64,000 nt of DNA, from the NCBI GenBank assembly GCA_963772335.1, contig CAVYXF010000008.1:434001-498000 (forward strand), written 5' to 3'. The notes under the pieces were generated by a model. It was not told where the DNA came from, did not search any database, and saw nothing but the letters and a program-made list of their open reading frames with translations. Below, piece after piece: positions 35,805 through 44,642 of this stretch. The position numbers and the translations under genes are program-made. Within the stretch, counting starts at the first letter, position 1. Each line of letters starts with the position of its first letter. Source of the stretch: CAVYXF01 sp963772335. Its GTDB lineage: Bacteria; Pseudomonadota; Alphaproteobacteria; Rhizobiales; Rhodomicrobiaceae.

Positions 35805-36962
35805 TTACGTCCTTCCCGCCTGAACACGGCCTTTCCACATGCCACCCCGCCCACGCGCATATTGATAGGCAGAGTCCAGGGTAAAGGTGAGGTAAAGCGC
35901 GGCAATGCCAGGCAATGCCACGCCCCAGAGCGGGGAGGCGCGGTAAAAGCGCAGAATTGGCTGAAAGGCGAGTGCCATCAGTCCCCAGGCCAGTGCGCCG
36001 AACAGCTGTGCGAGGCCAGTCCCAAACAAGGTGAAAAGCGGCGGCACGAGAAAGGTCAGGGTGAGGCCCGCGACGACGCCGGTAAGCAGCACCGGCGAAT
36101 AGTGGAGCTGGTCATAGGCCGAGCGGGAGACCATGCGCCAGATATCGCCAACCTCCGGATAGGGGCGCAGGCTGTGCGCTCGCTCCGTCAGGCCGAGCCA
36201 GACGGGACCGACTGCCTTCAGCCTCTTCCCCAGCGCGCAGTCGTCGATCAGCGAGCTGCGGATCGCCTCAATGCCGCCGGCCCGGCCGAGCGCGTCGCGC
36301 CGAACCAGCATGCAGCCGCCTGCTGCTGCGGCGGTCGGGTTGCGGGGGCGGTTCACCCAGGCGAAGGGATAGAGCATCTGGAAGAAAAATACGAAGGCGG
36401 GGATGAGGGCGCGCTCGGCCGGACTGACGCAGCGCAGCTTCACCATCCAAGACGTCAGAACAAGTTGCCCGGCCTCGCTCCGCGCGACGAGCTGGCGCAG
36501 GGCGTCGGGCGAGAAGGCGATATCGGCATCGGTGAACAGCAGGTAGTCGGGGGGCTCGGGCAGCGTGGCGGCATGATCCACGCCCTGCTTCATCGCCCAG
36601 AGCTTGCCGGCCCATCCCCGCGGTAGCGGCTGGCCGCTCAGTACCGCCAGACGGCTAGGCGCCTGGGCCCGGACAGCTGCCACACGGGCAACCTCATCCG
36701 TGCCGTCAGTGCTCTGATCATCAACGAGGATCACGGCAAAAGAACCGGGGTAGTCCTGACGCAGCAGCGACCCGAGGCTTTCGCCGATCACCGCCGCTTC
36801 GTTGCGCGCGGGGACGACGGCCACCACCCGAGGCCATAATTGCGGCTCAGCCGCGCTTTCGCGGTCATCGCGCACCGATGCCAGCCAGAAACCCCCGCGC
36901 CCGAAGATCAGATAGAGCCAAACCGCAAGTGCGGCCGAAGCCAATGCCAAGCTGGCCGTCAT
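35805..36962 (-). CDS. hpnB: Hopene-associated glycosyltransferase HpnB
   Basis: GT2-family membrane glycosyltransferase of about 385 residues. An N-terminal membrane helix (LALASAALAVWLYLIFG) precedes the GT-A domain with VVAVVPARNEAAVIGESL, VDDQSTDGTDEVAR, the metal-binding LFTDADIAFSPDAL and the acceptor region DDCALGKRLK. Two or three helices close the C-terminus. The protein family is found only in hopanoid clusters; the sugar and acceptor are not established. First gene of the hpnBCDE-shc-hpnG operon. Start chosen at ATG 36962; an ATG at 36983 is also possible. Confidence 0.92.
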   Translation of the reverse strand: MTASLALASAALAVWLYLIFGRGGFWLASVRDDRESAAEPQLWPRVVAVVPARNEAAVIGESLGSLLRQDYPGSFAVILVDDQSTDGTDEVARVAAVRAQAPSRLAVLSGQPLPRGWAGKLWAMKQGVDHAATLPEPPDYLLFTDADIAFSPDALRQLVARSEAGQLVLTSWMVKLRCVSPAERALIPAFVFFFQMLYPFAWVNRPRNPTAAAAGGCMLVRRDALGRAGGIEAIRSSLIDDCALGKRLKAVGPVWLGLTERAHSLRPYPEVGDIWRMVSRSAYDQLHYSPVLLTGVVAGLTLTFLVPPLFTLFGTGLAQLFGALAWGLMALAFQPILRFYRASPLWGVALPGIAALYLTFTLDSAYQYARGRGGMWKGRVQAGRT

Positions 36963-37045
36963 TGCAGGCTTCCCTTCGGGCAAGCTCGCACCAACAAGCT
37001 CAAGAGCCGCGGTTCGGCAGTGTGGCTAGGCCGTGGGCTCGACTT

Positions 37046-37149
37046 GCCCTCTCCCAGCGGGAGAGGGCGGCGCGAAGCACCGGGTGAGGGGTTACAAACG
37101 ATCGAGAGGGCGTACCCCCTCACCCTAACCCTCTCCCCATGGGAGAGGG
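37046..37149. repeat. REP-like palindromic element between hpnB and hpnO
   Basis: Two short hairpins: GCCCTCTCCC / GGGAGAGGGC (37046-37068) and CCCTCTCCC / GGGAGAGGG (37129-37149). Between them GGGTGAGGGG (37082-37091) can pair with CCCCTCACCC (37116-37125), making the whole element a larger inverted repeat. The same modules recur at 45214-45404. Confidence 0.75.
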
Positions 37150-37187
37150 AACGTGCCGAGCGCGTTGATCTGATCGCGAACATCTGC

Positions 37188-38579
37188 TTAGCCGCTTGCA
37201 CGCGCCCGGATGGCGTGGTCCGCCAGGGTTTTACCGAGCGACCAGATGGCGCCCGGCACGCGGTGAGCGTCGGCGATCACGGTGTCGAAGGCACGCTCGA
37301 TCCATGCACAGTCGTCGTCGGTGATGACGAGCGGGGGCAGGAGCTTGACCGTGTGAATGCCGTGGCCGGCGACCTGGGAGAGGATCTTGTGCTCTTTAAA
37401 GAGCGGAATGGTGATCAGCTGGCAAAATAAGCCGCTGTTGACGGTCTCGAGCGTATTCCAGGCCATCTTCAGTTTGAAGGACTTCGGCGCTCCGAACTCG
37501 ACGCCGATCATCAGCCCCTTGCCACGCACCGTCTTCACCAGCTCATGGCGGCGTGCCATGTCCTCAAAGGCACTGAGCAGCCGTTCGCCCTGCTTTGCGG
37601 CATTCTCGATCAGCCGCTCCGCATCGATCACGTCTAGCGTTGCGATGCCGGCCGCCATCGCCAGGTCGTTCTTGGCGAAGGTCGAGCCATGGACGACGGA
37701 GCGGTCCATGCGGCTGAACACTTTGTCGAACACCCATTTGCGCGTCAAAAGCGCGCCCACCGGCACATGACCGCCGGAGAGGGATTTCGCCAGCAGCACC
37801 ATATCGGGCTCGACGCCCCAATGCTCGACGGCAAGGAACCGGCCGGTGCGGCCGATACCGGTCTGAATCTCATCGGCGACGAACAACGTGCCGTATTTGC
37901 GGCAAAGGTCTGCCGCGCCTTGCAGATAGCCGTCATCGGGGAGATTGACGCCCTTGCCCTGGATCGGCTCGACGATGAAGCCGGCAACCCGGCGCGAGGC
38001 AAGGGCCTTCTCCAGCGCGGGAAGGTCGTTGAAAGGCACCTCGACGCAGTCCGGCAGCAATGGCCCGAAACCGTCGCGGAAAATGCCGTCGCCATTGAGC
38101 GACAGCGCCCCATAGGAAAGACCATGAAAGGCATGGCCGCAATAGACGATGCCGGAGCGCCCGGTCGCCGCGCGCACGAACTTCACCGCGGCCTCGACCG
38201 TCTCGGTGCCCGAATTGGCGAAGAAGACCTTTTCGAGATAAGGCACCCGGCGCAAGAGCTTTTCTGCTAGGATGCCGGCAAATCCAGAGACGTCCATCTG
38301 CACCAGATTGGGCAGGTCGGCATCCAACACCGCCTTCAGCGTATCGCGCAGCGCCGGATGATTGCGGCCGAGGGCGAAGACGCCGAAGCCACTCAGAAGA
38401 TCGAGATAACGATCGCCATGGCGATCGTAGAGATACTGGCCGCGACCGCTGCGGAAGCCGACATCATAGCCGATCGTCCTCAGCACCTTGACCATCTGCT
38501 CGTTGAGATAGCGCGTATGCAACGCATAGCGCTCAGCCTCACGCTCCTCGAACAAGGTCACAACGTTGTTATGGCTCAC
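37188..38579 (-). CDS. hpnO: Hopanoid C-35 aminotransferase HpnO
   Basis: Class III PLP aminotransferase thought to install the C-35 amino group of aminobacteriohopanetriol. Landmarks: LLSGFGVFALGRNHP, FFANSGTETVEAAVKFVRAAT, FVADEIQTGIGRTG and the PLP lysine in LLAKSLSGGHVPVGALL. About 463 residues. I start it at GTG 38579, with GGAG seven bases upstream; codons further 5' are not family-like. It lies upstream of hpnB, separated by a repeat element, and is divergent from hpnN. Confidence 0.93.
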   Translation of the reverse strand: MSHNNVVTLFEEREAERYALHTRYLNEQMVKVLRTIGYDVGFRSGRGQYLYDRHGDRYLDLLSGFGVFALGRNHPALRDTLKAVLDADLPNLVQMDVSGFAGILAEKLLRRVPYLEKVFFANSGTETVEAAVKFVRAATGRSGIVYCGHAFHGLSYGALSLNGDGIFRDGFGPLLPDCVEVPFNDLPALEKALASRRVAGFIVEPIQGKGVNLPDDGYLQGAADLCRKYGTLFVADEIQTGIGRTGRFLAVEHWGVEPDMVLLAKSLSGGHVPVGALLTRKWVFDKVFSRMDRSVVHGSTFAKNDLAMAAGIATLDVIDAERLIENAAKQGERLLSAFEDMARRHELVKTVRGKGLMIGVEFGAPKSFKLKMAWNTLETVNSGLFCQLITIPLFKEHKILSQVAGHGIHTVKLLPPLVITDDDCAWIERAFDTVIADAHRVPGAIWSLGKTLADHAIRARASG

Positions 38580-38730
38580 GCTCTTCTCCGCCGGTGGCAC
38601 GGGATGCAACTTCGAGCGCGGGACGCAATGACGCTCAACAGCTTTTCCTCGCAAACTTGGCTGACTATATGGCGAATGTTCAGCTCTTTGTGAACACCCC
38701 ACCGATCTCCAGCCATACCGCAAGGCGGAT

Positions 38731-38883
38731 TTGCGAGGGAATATTGAACAGTACATCCACTTGGATTACCAAAATTCCGTCGCAGACATGTGCGTGTTCG
38801 TAGCGCGTGTCGATGGAGAACTGAGCGCCATGCGGCTGCGTTCATATTTGGATGGCGCCTCGCGCCAGGAGATTTTGGAGTAA
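38731..38883 (+). CDS. Possible small ORF upstream of hpnN
   Basis: A reading frame of 50 codons from TTG 38731 (preceded weakly by GGCGG) ending at TAA 38881, whose stop overlaps the ribosome-site region of hpnN. The frame is open upstream to 38665. Its residues look protein-like (NIEQYIHLDYQNSVADMCVF, VARVDGELSAMRLRSYLDG) rather than random high-GC translation. It could be a leader peptide, a small hopanoid-linked protein or a gene remnant. I do not recognise a family. Confidence 0.3.
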   Translation: MRGNIEQYIHLDYQNSVADMCVFVARVDGELSAMRLRSYLDGASRQEILE

Positions 38884-38890
38884 GTACGCA

Positions 38891-41677
38891 ATGTCCCGCA
38901 AGAGCAAGCGCCGGCGCACGGCGTCCCCTTCCGCTTCCGCTGGGCAGAGGCGGCGAGCTCCGCAGAACAGCCGACCAGTGGTAGGCCAGCCCAAGCGGGA
39001 CCCTCAGCCCCTCGCCGCTCAAGTCGGCGCGGATAGGGCAGGGCGAGCCGTTCCATTCACCCCGCCGCAGCACACGAACAGGCTCGCGGCGGCGATCTCC
39101 CGAATAGTGGACGCCTGCACGCGCAATCGGTGGGTCGTTGTGGCGGTGGCAGTGCTGCTGGCCGCTCTTTCGGCCGGGTACACCGCGCAGCATTTCGCGA
39201 TCACGACTGATGTCAGCCAGCTTATCTCTGCCGAGCTTCCCTGGCGCCAGCGTGAGCTGGCTTTCCATCGAGCATTCCCGCAGCGCAATGGCACGATCCT
39301 CATTGTGGTCGACGCGCCAACGCCAGAGCTGGCGGAGGCGGCCGCCGGCCGGCTGAAGCAGCGTTTATCGACAGACACGGGTCTGTTTCAGTCCGTCCGC
39401 CAGCCCGATGGAGGGGAGTTCTTCGAGCAGAACGGATTGCTGTTCCAGACCCCCGAGGAAGTCGCCAAGACGACCAGTCAGCTGACGAACGCGCGCCCGC
39501 TGCTTGGCACGCTGGCGGGCGATCCATCCTTCAGAGGCGTCATGGACGGCCTTGGCCTTGGCATTCGCGGCGTCCAGTACGGTCGATTGAACCTTGATGA
39601 CCTCGCCCGGCCGATGAACATGCTGTCCGACACGCTGGATGACGCGTTAGCAGGCCGTCCTGCAAGCTTCTCCTGGCGAGTCCTGATGAGCGGGCAACCG
39701 GCGACCACCAGTGAGCTGCGCCGCTTCGTCGAGGTCCAGCCGGTCTTAGACTTCAATGCTCTCGAACCCGGCGCGAAGGCCTCCGCGGCGATCCGGCAGG
39801 CGGCAGCCGATCTGAAGCTGAATGAAAATCTGCACGCCCGCGTGCGGCTCACAGGCGATGTGGCGATTGCCGACGAGGAGTTCGGTACGCTCAAAGAAGG
39901 GGCGCTGCTGAACAATGTGCTGACGATCCTCGCCGTGCTGATCATCCTGTGGCTGGCTTTGCGTTCCACAAAGATCATCCTGGCGGTTTTCCTGACGTTG
40001 TTCGTCGGTCTCGCCATGACGGCGGCGGTTGGCCTGATGATGGTCAATGCCCTGAATCTCATCTCGGTGGCTTTCGCCGTTCTGTTCATCGGCATCGGCG
40101 TGGATTTTGGACTTCAGTTCAGCGTTCGCTACCGGGCGGAGCGCCACGACATCGACGACATGGGAGCTGCGCTGCGCAGCACCGCGATCAAGGCGGGGGG
40201 GCCATTGGCCCTGGCCGCTGCCGCAACCGCCGCCGGGTTTTTCTCCTTCCTGCCGACGGATTACGAGGGCCTCGGGGAGCTCGGGCAGATTGCCGGCACG
40301 GGAATGATCATCGCCTTCTTGACCAGCATCACACTGCTGCCGGCACTGCTCTACATCTTCAACCCTCCGGGCGAGGAACACCCGCTTGGCTTTCGCTTCC
40401 TTGCGCCGGTCGATCATTTCCTGGAGCGCCATCGAGTGGCGGTCATTGTCGGCACCCTCGCCGTCGTCATCTTGGGTTCGCCCCTGTTGTTCTATCTGCG
40501 CTTCGATTCCAACCCCCTCAATCTGCGCGATCCGAAGACCGAATCCATTTCGACATTTCTCGATTTGCGGAACGATCCAACGACGAGTGGCAGCTCCATC
40601 GAGGTGCTTGCGCCGTCGCTCGACCAGGCCAATGCCGTTGCCGGGCGCCTGAAGCAGTTACCGGAGGTGGCGGACACCATGACGCTGTCGAGCTTCATTC
40701 CTAGCGACCAGCAGGAAAAGCTCGGGATGATTCAGCAAGCCGCGCAGGCGCTGAACCCGGTGCTCAACCCGCCGCAGACAAAGCCCGCGCCGACCCAAGC
40801 GGAAAATTCCAGCGCTGCGACGGGGATGGCGGATCAGCTGAAACAGGTCTCAGCCAATGCAAGCGGGCCGGGCGCGACGGCAGCGCAGCGGCTGTCGGGT
40901 CTGCTCTCGCGGCTGGGGACCGCCGATCAGGCCGTTTGGAGCCGCGTCGAACAGGCTGTCGTTCTTCCGCTGAAAATTGCCCTCGACGGGCTGCGCAACA
41001 GCCTGAAGGCGCGGATGATCACGCTGGAGACGCTGCCGCCGGACCTTGTGATTGACTGGAAGACGCCGGACGGACGGGCGCGGGTCAGCGCGACGCCAAA
41101 GGGCGATCCGGCGGACAACGAGACCCTGCGCCGCTTTGCCATCGCGGTGCTGGCGGTCGAGCCGACGGCTACGGGTGCGCCGGTCACAATCCTCGAAGCC
41201 GGACGTACGATCGTGCGGGCCTTTATCGAAGCCGGAGCCTGGGCGCTTATCTCCATCACTGTGCTGCTCTGGATCGCATTGCGGCGTTTCAGCGATGTGC
41301 TGCTGACGCTCGTGCCGCTCATCATGGCCGGCATGGTGACGCTGGAAATTTGCGTCCTGATCGGCATGCCGCTCAACTTCGCCAACATCATTGCCTTGCC
41401 GCTCTTGCTGGGCGTCGGCGTTGCCTTCAAGATCTACTACATCACCGCCTGGAGAAGCGGCAAAACCAACCTCCTGCAGTCGACGCTGACGCGCGCGGTG
41501 ATCTTCAGCGCATGTACCACCGCAACGGCGTTCGGCAGCCTGTGGTTATCAAATCATCCCGGCACATCGAGCATGGGCAAGCTGCTTGCCTTGTCGCTTG
41601 CCTGCACGATGGCGGCGGCGGTGCTGTTTCAGCCGGTGCTGATGGGACCGCCGCGCGAGGATGCGAAGAAAGGATAG
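38891..41677 (+). CDS. hpnN: Hopanoid transporter HpnN (RND superfamily)
   Basis: Inner-membrane MMPL/RND protein, 928 residues, that carries hopanoids from the inner to the outer membrane. A very basic N-terminal tail (RKSKRRRTASPSASAGQRRR) precedes helix 1 (WVVVAVAVLLAALSAGYTA), the first periplasmic domain, five helices (about 355-500 including FIGIGVDFGLQFSVRYR), a second periplasmic domain and a final helix bundle ending LFQPVLMGPPRE. ATG 38891 has GGAG upstream. The tail is longer than in most HpnN proteins. Stop lies four bases from the convergent DUF2147 gene. Confidence 0.94.
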   Translation: MSRKSKRRRTASPSASAGQRRRAPQNSRPVVGQPKRDPQPLAAQVGADRAGRAVPFTPPQHTNRLAAAISRIVDACTRNRWVVVAVAVLLAALSAGYTAQHFAITTDVSQLISAELPWRQRELAFHRAFPQRNGTILIVVDAPTPELAEAAAGRLKQRLSTDTGLFQSVRQPDGGEFFEQNGLLFQTPEEVAKTTSQLTNARPLLGTLAGDPSFRGVMDGLGLGIRGVQYGRLNLDDLARPMNMLSDTLDDALAGRPASFSWRVLMSGQPATTSELRRFVEVQPVLDFNALEPGAKASAAIRQAAADLKLNENLHARVRLTGDVAIADEEFGTLKEGALLNNVLTILAVLIILWLALRSTKIILAVFLTLFVGLAMTAAVGLMMVNALNLISVAFAVLFIGIGVDFGLQFSVRYRAERHDIDDMGAALRSTAIKAGGPLALAAAATAAGFFSFLPTDYEGLGELGQIAGTGMIIAFLTSITLLPALLYIFNPPGEEHPLGFRFLAPVDHFLERHRVAVIVGTLAVVILGSPLLFYLRFDSNPLNLRDPKTESISTFLDLRNDPTTSGSSIEVLAPSLDQANAVAGRLKQLPEVADTMTLSSFIPSDQQEKLGMIQQAAQALNPVLNPPQTKPAPTQAENSSAATGMADQLKQVSANASGPGATAAQRLSGLLSRLGTADQAVWSRVEQAVVLPLKIALDGLRNSLKARMITLETLPPDLVIDWKTPDGRARVSATPKGDPADNETLRRFAIAVLAVEPTATGAPVTILEAGRTIVRAFIEAGAWALISITVLLWIALRRFSDVLLTLVPLIMAGMVTLEICVLIGMPLNFANIIALPLLLGVGVAFKIYYITAWRSGKTNLLQSTLTRAVIFSACTTATAFGSLWLSNHPGTSSMGKLLALSLACTMAAAVLFQPVLMGPPREDAKKG

Positions 41678-41680
41678 GGG

Positions 41681-42205
41681 TTACGGGCAGACGTCCTTCT
41701 GGATCGATGCCGTTTTAGCGGGATCCTTCTTCGACGGACTTTGCTGCTTTTGTAATGAAGTCTGTTGGTTTTGTGAGGAATTTTGCTGCGGCGCCGCCCG
41801 CGTCCAGTTTTCACCACCGCAGAAGAACCCGCCAAATACGCAGCCCTCGATCCGCAAAGTGTTCTCTGCGATTAGAGTGATGCTGGCATTATAGGTCTTG
41901 CCATTTTCCGCATTATAAACGTGCCCGCTCCAGCGGTTTGCCTCGACCTTCTTCATTGCCAGGAGAATGGGCAAGCCGAGGATGGAACGATTGCGCTTTG
42001 CCGGGTCGGGGTTGTTCTCATCGGTACCCGGCTCCCTCGCCCAGGCGATGACGCCCCACAGCGCGCCATTGCATGGCTCGATGCGGACCCGCGCGGTTCC
42101 GTCTGCCACGACCCACTCACCGATCGGCTCAACCGCGGCTTGAACCGGGTTGACGATAGCGCCCACAAGGATGGCGGCGAAAAGATAACGCTTCAACATG
42201 GACAT
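41681..42205 (-). CDS. DUF2147 secreted protein
   Basis: Exported protein of 174 residues: signal peptide (LKRYLFAAILVGAIVNPVQA) and a DUF2147 domain (PIGEWVVADGTARVRIEPC, ILLAMKKVEANRWSGHVYNAENGKTY, LRIEGCVFGGFFCGG), a beta-rich fold of unknown function. The last 45 residues are a Gln/Ser/Lys-rich tail ending DVCP, absent from minimal family members. ATG at 42205 or two codons later. Convergent with hpnN. Confidence 0.88.
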   Translation of the reverse strand: MSMLKRYLFAAILVGAIVNPVQAAVEPIGEWVVADGTARVRIEPCNGALWGVIAWAREPGTDENNPDPAKRNRSILGLPILLAMKKVEANRWSGHVYNAENGKTYNASITLIAENTLRIEGCVFGGFFCGGENWTRAAPQQNSSQNQQTSLQKQQSPSKKDPAKTASIQKDVCP

Positions 42206-42554
42206 GCTACTCGCTGGTTATGGGACTTTACGGCCATGGGCGCGATGCGCAATCGTACCTATCACCGCCATCCTCCGGGAGTCGTTTGACATAAGTACGG
42301 CGGCCCGAATATCACATGTGCTGTACGGATGAACTCATCAAGGGATCGCAACCAGAAATTGCAGATGATCAAGTCAAATTCGCGTCCTCGCATTGATTTT
42401 AATTACAATATATCTCCTTCGGGAACAAAGTAGCGATCCGCGGTCTACGTAGATTACGTCTCACTATCTTTCCAAGCTCGCGTGATCGCCGTTGGAAGCC
42501 GAACGCGCCTGTCCTGACAGTCAGTCATCGGTCGAAACCAAGGACGTAGCTCGA
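42206..42554. other. AT-rich divergent region
   Basis: No gene seen. Noticeably AT-rich between 42380 and 42430 (runs such as gattttaattacaatatat), in contrast with the surroundings. It probably contains the promoters of the DUF2147 and acetyltransferase genes and may mark imported DNA. Confidence 0.4.
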
Positions 42555-43772
42555 ATGAATAATCTCGCTCGCAACCTCCTCGTGCATCAGTCTGCTCCTT
42601 ACGCGCGAGAAATCGCCAAGGAGAAGCTGACATTGGCGGTACTAACGCGCGAGCAGCTCATGCGTTGCAGGCATTGGACGCGTGCTTTCGCTGGTGAGCG
42701 CAAGGATTACCGCTACTACGAGATCGTCGAAGATACGATCCAGCCGGAGTTCGATTACCGCTATTTTGTCATTCAGGACGACAGCGGCGACGTTCACGCC
42801 GTCCAGCCTTTCTTTCTGCTCGACCAGGACATGCTCGCCGGCACGAGCAAATGGATGCAGAAATCCGTCGAGGCGATCCGCCGCTTTTGGCCAGGTTTCA
42901 TGACGCTGCGAACCTTGATGGTGGGGTGCGCCGCCGGCGAGGGGCACCTCGACAGCGGCAGCGAGCTGCCACGACCGCTGCACACCGAACTGCTTGCGGA
43001 AGGGATCACGCATCATGCGCGCGAGCTCAAGGCGCGCCTCATCGTCATGAAAGAATTTCCAGCGGCTGACCGGGCCGCGCTCGAGTGCTTCACGCGCTAC
43101 GGCTATACGCGCGTCCCAAGCATGCCCATGACCCGCGTCAACATCGAATATGCTAGCTTTGACGATTACATGAAGATGTTGAGCCAGAAAACGCGCCAGC
43201 GGCTGCGCAAGAAGTTCAAAGCCACCGCCAAGGCGGCATCGCTGACAATGAGCGTGATTGATGACATCAGCCCGATCCTTGACGACGTCTACCCACTCTA
43301 CCTTGCAGTTTACGAGCGGTCGTCACTCCGCTTTGAGAAGCTGACCAAGGAATATTTCTGCGAGCTCAGTCGCAAGATGCCCGACAAAGTTCGCTTTTTC
43401 GTCTGGCGCGACGGCGAGAAGACGGTGGCATTTGCGCATTGTATGGTGGAGGGCGACGAGCTTTGCGCAGAATATATCGGGTTCGACTACGACGTAGCCT
43501 TGCAATTGCACTTATACTATATCGTGGTCCGCGATGTGATATCCTGGTCCATCGCGAATGGCTATAAGACTTTCCGGAGTACGGGGCTTAACTACGAGCC
43601 GAAATATCATCTGAGATATCTGCTCGATCCACTCGACCTGTACGTCAGGCACACCTCAAAGACGGTGAACTTTGCCCTGAAATACATCCTCCCGCTCGTC
43701 GAGCCGACCCGGTATGACAAGCCTTTGCGATGGTTCCCCAATTACAATGAACTCTGGGCGCCGAAATCTTGA
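42555..43772 (+). CDS. GNAT-superfamily acyltransferase (FemAB/BioF2-like)
   Basis: Soluble protein of 405 residues. The C-terminal half fits the GNAT fold used in FemAB/CelD-like acyltransferases: SFDDYMKMLSQKTRQRLRKKFK followed by YPLYLAVYERSSLRFEKLTKEYF and a strand-loop with VRFFVWRDGEKTVAFAHCMVEGD. Relatives act on cell-wall or polysaccharide amino groups or are uncharacterised; the substrate is unknown. ATG 42555 has AAGGA upstream, and an earlier in-frame start at 42492 exists. It stands alone, flanked by an AT-rich gap and a palindromic mosaic repeat. Confidence 0.8.
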   Translation: MNNLARNLLVHQSAPYAREIAKEKLTLAVLTREQLMRCRHWTRAFAGERKDYRYYEIVEDTIQPEFDYRYFVIQDDSGDVHAVQPFFLLDQDMLAGTSKWMQKSVEAIRRFWPGFMTLRTLMVGCAAGEGHLDSGSELPRPLHTELLAEGITHHARELKARLIVMKEFPAADRAALECFTRYGYTRVPSMPMTRVNIEYASFDDYMKMLSQKTRQRLRKKFKATAKAASLTMSVIDDISPILDDVYPLYLAVYERSSLRFEKLTKEYFCELSRKMPDKVRFFVWRDGEKTVAFAHCMVEGDELCAEYIGFDYDVALQLHLYYIVVRDVISWSIANGYKTFRSTGLNYEPKYHLRYLLDPLDLYVRHTSKTVNFALKYILPLVEPTRYDKPLRWFPNYNELWAPKS

Positions 43773-43798
43773 CGGCATGATGGGTCGGAATGATCCTG

Positions 43799-43902
43799 GA
43801 GCGCTGGCAGCTCTGCTTGAACGCGGAGCTGCGCTCTAGACTAAAGCCTTAATGTATATCGGACTTATCCGAAAAACGTCTACACTTTTCGGTCCGATGC
43901 AC
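43799..43902. repeat. Two-palindrome mosaic repeat, copy B
   Basis: First palindrome 43799-43836 bounded by GAGCGC / GCGCTC, containing GAACGCGGAGCTGCGCTCTA shared with copy A. Second palindrome 43854-43902 with arms GTATATCGGA (degenerate) and TCCGATGCAC and an inner CCGAAAA / CTTTTCGG pair. Not coding. Confidence 0.8.
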
Positions 43903-43912
43903 TTGGCAGGGT

Positions 43913-44635
43913 CTAACCGCAGTCCGCGCCGATAGGCCAGAGCTTGCCGCGAAAGGCGAGCACATGCTGCCGCTCGCCGGCGATGAACAGCGGCGCGAAG
44001 GCTGCATCGCGTGCATCCAGCCCACCGGCATAAGCGCCGAAGGCTGGCATCACCAGCAAGTCATCGTCATAAAGAAAGCAGCGGCCGCAGATGTGCTGTC
44101 TGGCGACCGACACCGAAAGCTTCGGGTGGTAATGGCCGGCAATCAGCGGGCGAACGCCGGTCTCCGGCAGATGGGCAAGATTCACTCCGCCCGCGAGGTG
44201 TTGGGCCGCGACCGCCCCGCCAAACCGGGACGGGATGTCCGGATCGTGATTGCCGGTCAGCCAGACCCAGGCCGGAACGCTCGCCATCAGCTTCTCCAGC
44301 ATGATCCTGTCCGGCAGCGCCATCCGCTCACCCGCATCGGCGTCATGGAAGCTGTCGCCCAGGCAGATCACCGTCTGCGGCCGGTAGGTGTCGATGGCGG
44401 CGCCGAGCCGCAACAAGCTGTCGCGCGTGTCATGGCGGGGAACGGGATTCCCGCGGGCAGCGAAGAACGAGCCTTTCTCCAGATGCAGATCGGCGACGGC
44501 CAGCATGTCCTGAGCCGGCAGGTAGATCGCCCCGCAGGCGTCAAGCACGATCAACGCGCCACCGAAAGCGATTTCCATGCGGGACCGGCATGGGGATAAC
44601 GCCGTCTGAGCCGTCGCCACAGTATTTCCGGCCAT
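43913..44635 (-). CDS. pdeM: Ligase-associated DNA damage response endonuclease PdeM
   Basis: Calcineurin-like metallophosphoesterase, about 240 residues. Metal motifs: VADLHLEKGSFFA, CLGDSFHDAD, LTGNHDPDIP and AGHYHPKL. PdeM genes normally accompany an Lhr-type helicase, an MBL exonuclease and an ATP-dependent ligase. Starts at 44635 (eight bases after the preceding stop) or 44578 are both possible; neither has a good ribosome site. Here a small unknown gene separates it from the helicase gene. Confidence 0.9.
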   Translation of the reverse strand: MAGNTVATAQTALSPCRSRMEIAFGGALIVLDACGAIYLPAQDMLAVADLHLEKGSFFAARGNPVPRHDTRDSLLRLGAAIDTYRPQTVICLGDSFHDADAGERMALPDRIMLEKLMASVPAWVWLTGNHDPDIPSRFGGAVAAQHLAGGVNLAHLPETGVRPLIAGHYHPKLSVSVARQHICGRCFLYDDDLLVMPAFGAYAGGLDARDAAFAPLFIAGERQHVLAFRGKLWPIGADCG

Positions 44636-44642
44636 CTCAGCG

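Noticed and set aside
36962..37187. A small coding gene between hpnB and hpnO
   Set aside because: The stretch is explained by REP-like palindromes; frames through it give Pro/Arg/Ser-rich translations only.
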